25,190 bases of DNA from Anaerococcus sp. (GTDB taxonomy: Bacteria; Bacillota; Clostridia; Tissierellales; Peptoniphilaceae). The translations under genes were made by a program, and so were the position numbers. Positions within the stretch are counted from its first letter, which is position 1; every line of letters starts with the position of its first letter. A model generated the notes under the pieces. That model ran no database searches. It was not told where the DNA came from and worked only from the letters and a program-made list of their open reading frames with translations. Positions 23,387 to 25,190 of the stretch are shown piece by piece. The stretch lies in contig NZ_JAPJPG010000022.1 in NCBI RefSeq assembly GCF_030825785.1, positions 1 to 25,190 of the forward strand, in the 5' to 3' direction.

Positions 23387-23866
23387 TTATACTAAATCAT
23401 TAACTTTTTCAACAAGATCATATTCAGAATCTATATTGTGAGCAATATGGGTGAATCTTTCAAGGGCAACCTTTCTAGGAATAATCCCCAAAAAATATCC
23501 GTTTTTATGAGTAATACATACAAAGTTATTATTAACCAAAAATCTTAGGACGTCTTCGAGATCATAATTATCAAATAAGATTGGAACGACTTGATTCATT
23601 ACTTCCTTAACCTTAATAGCCTGAAGCTTATCCTCATCGAATAGAGAGAGATCATCGAAACTTGTAACTATATCAGATATAGATATAAGTCCTCGTACGT
23701 GGTTTTCTCCGTCAAGAACTGGTATTATTTGATAGCCTGAATTTGACAAGACCAAAACTGCGTGAAGGAGAGTATCTTCTTCGTTACAAGTAGCCACATC
23801 TTTTGCCGGAATCATAAGATTTTCGGTTGGTCTATTAAACATATCTTTAATTACATTATTTATCAT
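23387..23866 (-). CDS. cbpB: CBS-pair protein, CbpB/DarB-like cyclic di-AMP sensor
   Basis: A stand-alone protein of 159 residues made of two CBS domains. Its sequence follows DarB (YkuL) of Bacillus and CbpB of Listeria: NLMIPAKDVATC at the start, LLHAVLVLSNSGYQIIPVLD in CBS1, and LVNNNFVCITHKNGYFLGI in CBS2, each with a close match at the same position in DarB as I recall it. Known members bind c-di-AMP; without the ligand they activate the (p)ppGpp synthetase Rel and, in Bacillus, pyruvate carboxylase. That role here is inference. AGAGGT precedes the ATG; the promoter is at 23923-23951. It stands alone, opposed to the GlgB homologue. A generic CBS protein is the alternative. Confidence 0.82.
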   Translation of the reverse strand: MINNVIKDMFNRPTENLMIPAKDVATCNEEDTLLHAVLVLSNSGYQIIPVLDGENHVRGLISISDIVTSFDDLSLFDEDKLQAIKVKEVMNQVVPILFDNYDLEDVLRFLVNNNFVCITHKNGYFLGIIPRKVALERFTHIAHNIDSEYDLVEKVNDLV

Positions 23867-23922
23867 TTTCTACCTCTTTAGGTTTACTTCAATATTCTTT
23901 CAAATCTCTTTTGAGTAATTAT

Positions 23923-23951
23923 ATTATATTTATATGTATTTTTAATGTAGA
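23923..23951 (-). promoter_or_regulatory. Promoter of the cbpB-like gene
   Basis: Reading the minus strand: TCTACA (plus 23946-23951), 17-base spacer, TATAAT (plus 23923-23928). It directly abuts the T-run of the SRP RNA terminator. The leader to the ATG at 23866 is about 50 bases and shows no strong hairpin. Confidence 0.6.
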
Positions 23952-23997
23952 AAAAAAAGCTAGCCAAATTAATCACATTGATAATTCAGACTAGCTA
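23951..23997 (-). terminator. Terminator of the tRNA-Ser/SRP RNA transcript
   Basis: On the minus strand AGCTAG(TC) (plus 23996 downwards) pairs with GGCTAGCT, closing on an imperfect long stem with TCA/TGA at its tip, and eight T follow (plus 23951-23958). It lies just after the SRP RNA 3' end. Confidence 0.8.
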
Positions 23998-24003
23998 ATA
24001 TGT

Positions 24004-24269
24004 AAGCACACCCAAGGTCGAACTTAGAATTTTTAACAGTGTCCAGAAAGACTGACTCATGTTAGGTTGGCTTACGGCACACAGAAAGTACTGCTTAATG
24101 CTGCTACGTTCCCGTCCTGACATGATTCACAGCTCTCTGTTGCGTAAGTTCTAACAATCAACACCAATCTTAAAGGTCTTAATAAAAACCCTAAGCCCTC
24201 ACTTGGGAATTAAACCCTGCTATAGCGGATTGCAGGTTACAAGGCACCGCTAACTCCCTGTCTAGTGCA
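24004..24269 (-). ncRNA. ffs: Signal recognition particle RNA, large bacterial type (scRNA)
   Basis: About 266-nt RNA with Alu and S domains, the scaffold for Ffh that directs membrane and secreted proteins to SecYEG. On the minus strand the 5' domain CTAGACAGGGAGTTAGCGGTG and GCAATCCGCTATAGCAGGG match Bacillus scRNA. The helix 8 core is CAGG-ACG-GGAA-CGT-AGCAG, with the GGAA tetraloop (plus 24109-24112) and the symmetric loop that binds the Ffh M domain. Terminal GCAC (plus 24265-24268) pairs with GTGC (plus 24006-24009) and closes the molecule. Exact ends are inferred from this pairing. It directly follows the CCA of tRNA-Ser and is closed by a terminator. Confidence 0.93.
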
Positions 24270-24362
24270 TGGCGGAGAGCATGGGATTTGAACCCATGAT
24301 ACGCTGACAATACGTATACACAATTTCCAATCGTGCTCCTTCAACCACTCGGACAGCTCTCC
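24270..24362 (-). tRNA. tRNA-Ser (anticodon GGA), CCA encoded
   Basis: Acceptor arm GGAGAGC / GCTCTCC, discriminator G, and a genomically encoded CCA (plus 24270-24272). The anticodon stem CACGA/TTGTG holds the loop TTGGAAA, anticodon GGA (reads UCC and UCU). A long variable arm with an ATACG/CGTAT stem, as in class II serine tRNAs, and a T arm ATGGG-TTCAAAT-CCCAT are present. SRP RNA starts at the very next base. Confidence 0.96.
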
Positions 24363-24377
24363 TCGCTACATTAGTAG

Positions 24378-24405
24378 ACTATACCCCATATAAATAATAA
24401 AGCAA
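24378..24405 (-). promoter_or_regulatory. Promoter of the tRNA-Ser/SRP RNA unit
   Basis: Minus strand TTGCTT (plus 24400-24405), 16-base spacer, TATAGT (plus 24378-24383). The start would fall about 9 bases before the tRNA 5' end. No second promoter is seen between tRNA and SRP RNA. Confidence 0.65.
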
Positions 24406-24441
24406 AATAAAGTTCTGATTTATCTTCATGATAATGTTTAC

Positions 24442-24470
24442 TTATTATTAGGGGAGACTTATGGTATAAT
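24442..24470 (+). promoter_or_regulatory. Promoter of dnaX
   Basis: Extended -10 TGG-TATAAT (24462-24470) with a weak -35 TTATTA (24442-24447) at 17 bases. The start near 24477 leaves a short leader with AAAGGA (24482-24487). It is divergent from the tRNA promoter, whose -35 lies about 36 bases away. Confidence 0.68.
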
Positions 24471-24493
24471 AATCCTGTTAGAAAGGAAATAAT

Positions 24494-25190
24494 ATGGCAA
24501 AAGCTTTGTATAGGCAGTACAGGCCCAAGACCTTTGATAAAGTTTTAGGTCAGGATAGGGTTGTAAATGTCCTAAAAAATCAAGTTAAAAATAATAACTT
24601 TTCCCATGCTTATATTTTTGCTGGCGAGAGAGGATGCGGGAAGACAACTTGTGCAAAAATCTTTGCAAAAGCTATCAACTGCTTGCATCCTGTTGATGGT
24701 TCACCCTGTCTTGAGTGTGAGAATTGTAAGGCCATTGATGATGAATCCACTATCGATATAATAGAGATGGATGCGGCTAGCAATAGAAGAATAGATGATA
24801 TTAGAAATCTTAAGGATAATGTTATCTATCCACCCAACAAGCTTAAGTATAAGGTCTATATAATAGATGAAGCTCATATGATTACGAGAGAGGCCTTCAA
24901 TGCTTTACTAAAAATAATGGAAGAGCCACCAAGTCATCTTGTTTTTATCTTAGCTACAACAGAAATTGACAAGATTCCTAATACTATCTTATCAAGAGCA
25001 CAGAATTTCGAGTTCAATAAGATAGAGAAAGGTAAGATAAAAGAGCAAATATCCTTAATTCTCAAAGATAAAAATATTGAAATGGAAAATGAGGCTATAG
25101 ATCTTATAATTAGGAAAGCAAAAGGTGCTATGCGTGATGCACTAAGCATATTGGATCAAGTCTTATCCTACGATACAAAAGCTTATAAAT
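24494..25190 (+). CDS. dnaX: DNA polymerase III subunit gamma/tau, N-terminal part (3' end outside window)
   Basis: ATPase of the clamp loader that places the beta clamp on DNA and organises the replisome. 232 residues are visible before the window ends. They begin MAKALYRQYRPKTFDKVLGQ, followed by Walker A GERGCGKTT (about 44-52), a zinc module C-x8-C-x2-C-x2-C (INC, PCLECENC), Walker B IIDEAHM (about 120-126) and sensor 1 LATTEIDKIPNTILSR. The frame is open to base 25190. In Bacillus the SRP RNA gene also neighbours dnaX, but on the same strand; here it is divergent. Confidence 0.97.
   Translation, partial: MAKALYRQYRPKTFDKVLGQDRVVNVLKNQVKNNNFSHAYIFAGERGCGKTTCAKIFAKAINCLHPVDGSPCLECENCKAIDDESTIDIIEMDAASNRRIDDIRNLKDNVIYPPNKLKYKVYIIDEAHMITREAFNALLKIMEEPPSHLVFILATTEIDKIPNTILSRAQNFEFNKIEKGKIKEQISLILKDKNIEMENEAIDLIIRKAKGAMRDALSILDQVLSYDTKAYK

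Overview
The window is a gene-dense, AT-rich chromosomal segment of a Gram-positive anaerobe of the Firmicutes/Clostridia type. The evidence is the low-GC codon use, strong AAGGAG/GGAGGT ribosome-binding sites, the secG-rnr-smpB order, a large Bacillus/Clostridium-type SRP RNA beside dnaX, a pyrBI-C-F-K-D-E operon with the NAD-linked (class 1B) PyrK/PyrD pair, ThyX and a DarB/CbpB-like c-di-AMP sensor. A Peptoniphilaceae member (Anaerococcus-like) would fit, but that is my inference; no 16S or marker search was possible. I see no IS element, phage, CRISPR array or sign of recent transfer.

Layout. (1) 1-2615: end of a lower-glycolysis operon, pgk (3' part)-tpiA-eno, closed by a strong terminator; no phosphoglycerate mutase gene lies between tpiA and eno. 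(2) 2683-6366: secG, then, across a terminator-like hairpin, rnr-smpB-thyX (mRNA decay, ribosome rescue, dTMP synthesis). (3) 6407-10565: a two-gene MacB/FtsX-type ABC exporter whose permease carries a roughly 350-residue coiled coil in its first outside loop. (4) 10580-15237: five overlapping genes, a histidine phosphatase, a YhaO/SbcD-like nuclease, a YhaN/SbcC-like ATPase with a hydrophobic hairpin where a zinc hook might be expected, a COG1768-like metallophosphoesterase and a CYTH protein. (5) 15243-20872: the de novo pyrimidine operon pyrB-pyrI-pyrC-pyrF-pyrK-pyrD-pyrE, driven by a near-perfect promoter with a leader too short for PyrR attenuation. (6) 20877-23384: a secreted glucosaminidase behind a 37-bp palindromic promoter, then a full-length glycogen-branching-enzyme homologue (CBM48 + GH13) in which all four catalytic motifs are lost. 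(7) On the minus strand, a CbpB/DarB-like CBS protein, the SRP RNA and tRNA-Ser(GGA), the last two directly joined; divergent to them is the 5' part of dnaX, which runs off the window.

Most of the window is housekeeping. The parts most worth following up are the apparently dead branching enzyme, the five-gene nuclease/phosphohydrolase cassette with a membrane-hairpin SMC-like ATPase, the abutting tRNA-Ser/SRP RNA unit, the leader of the pyr operon and the palindrome over the glucosaminidase promoter.
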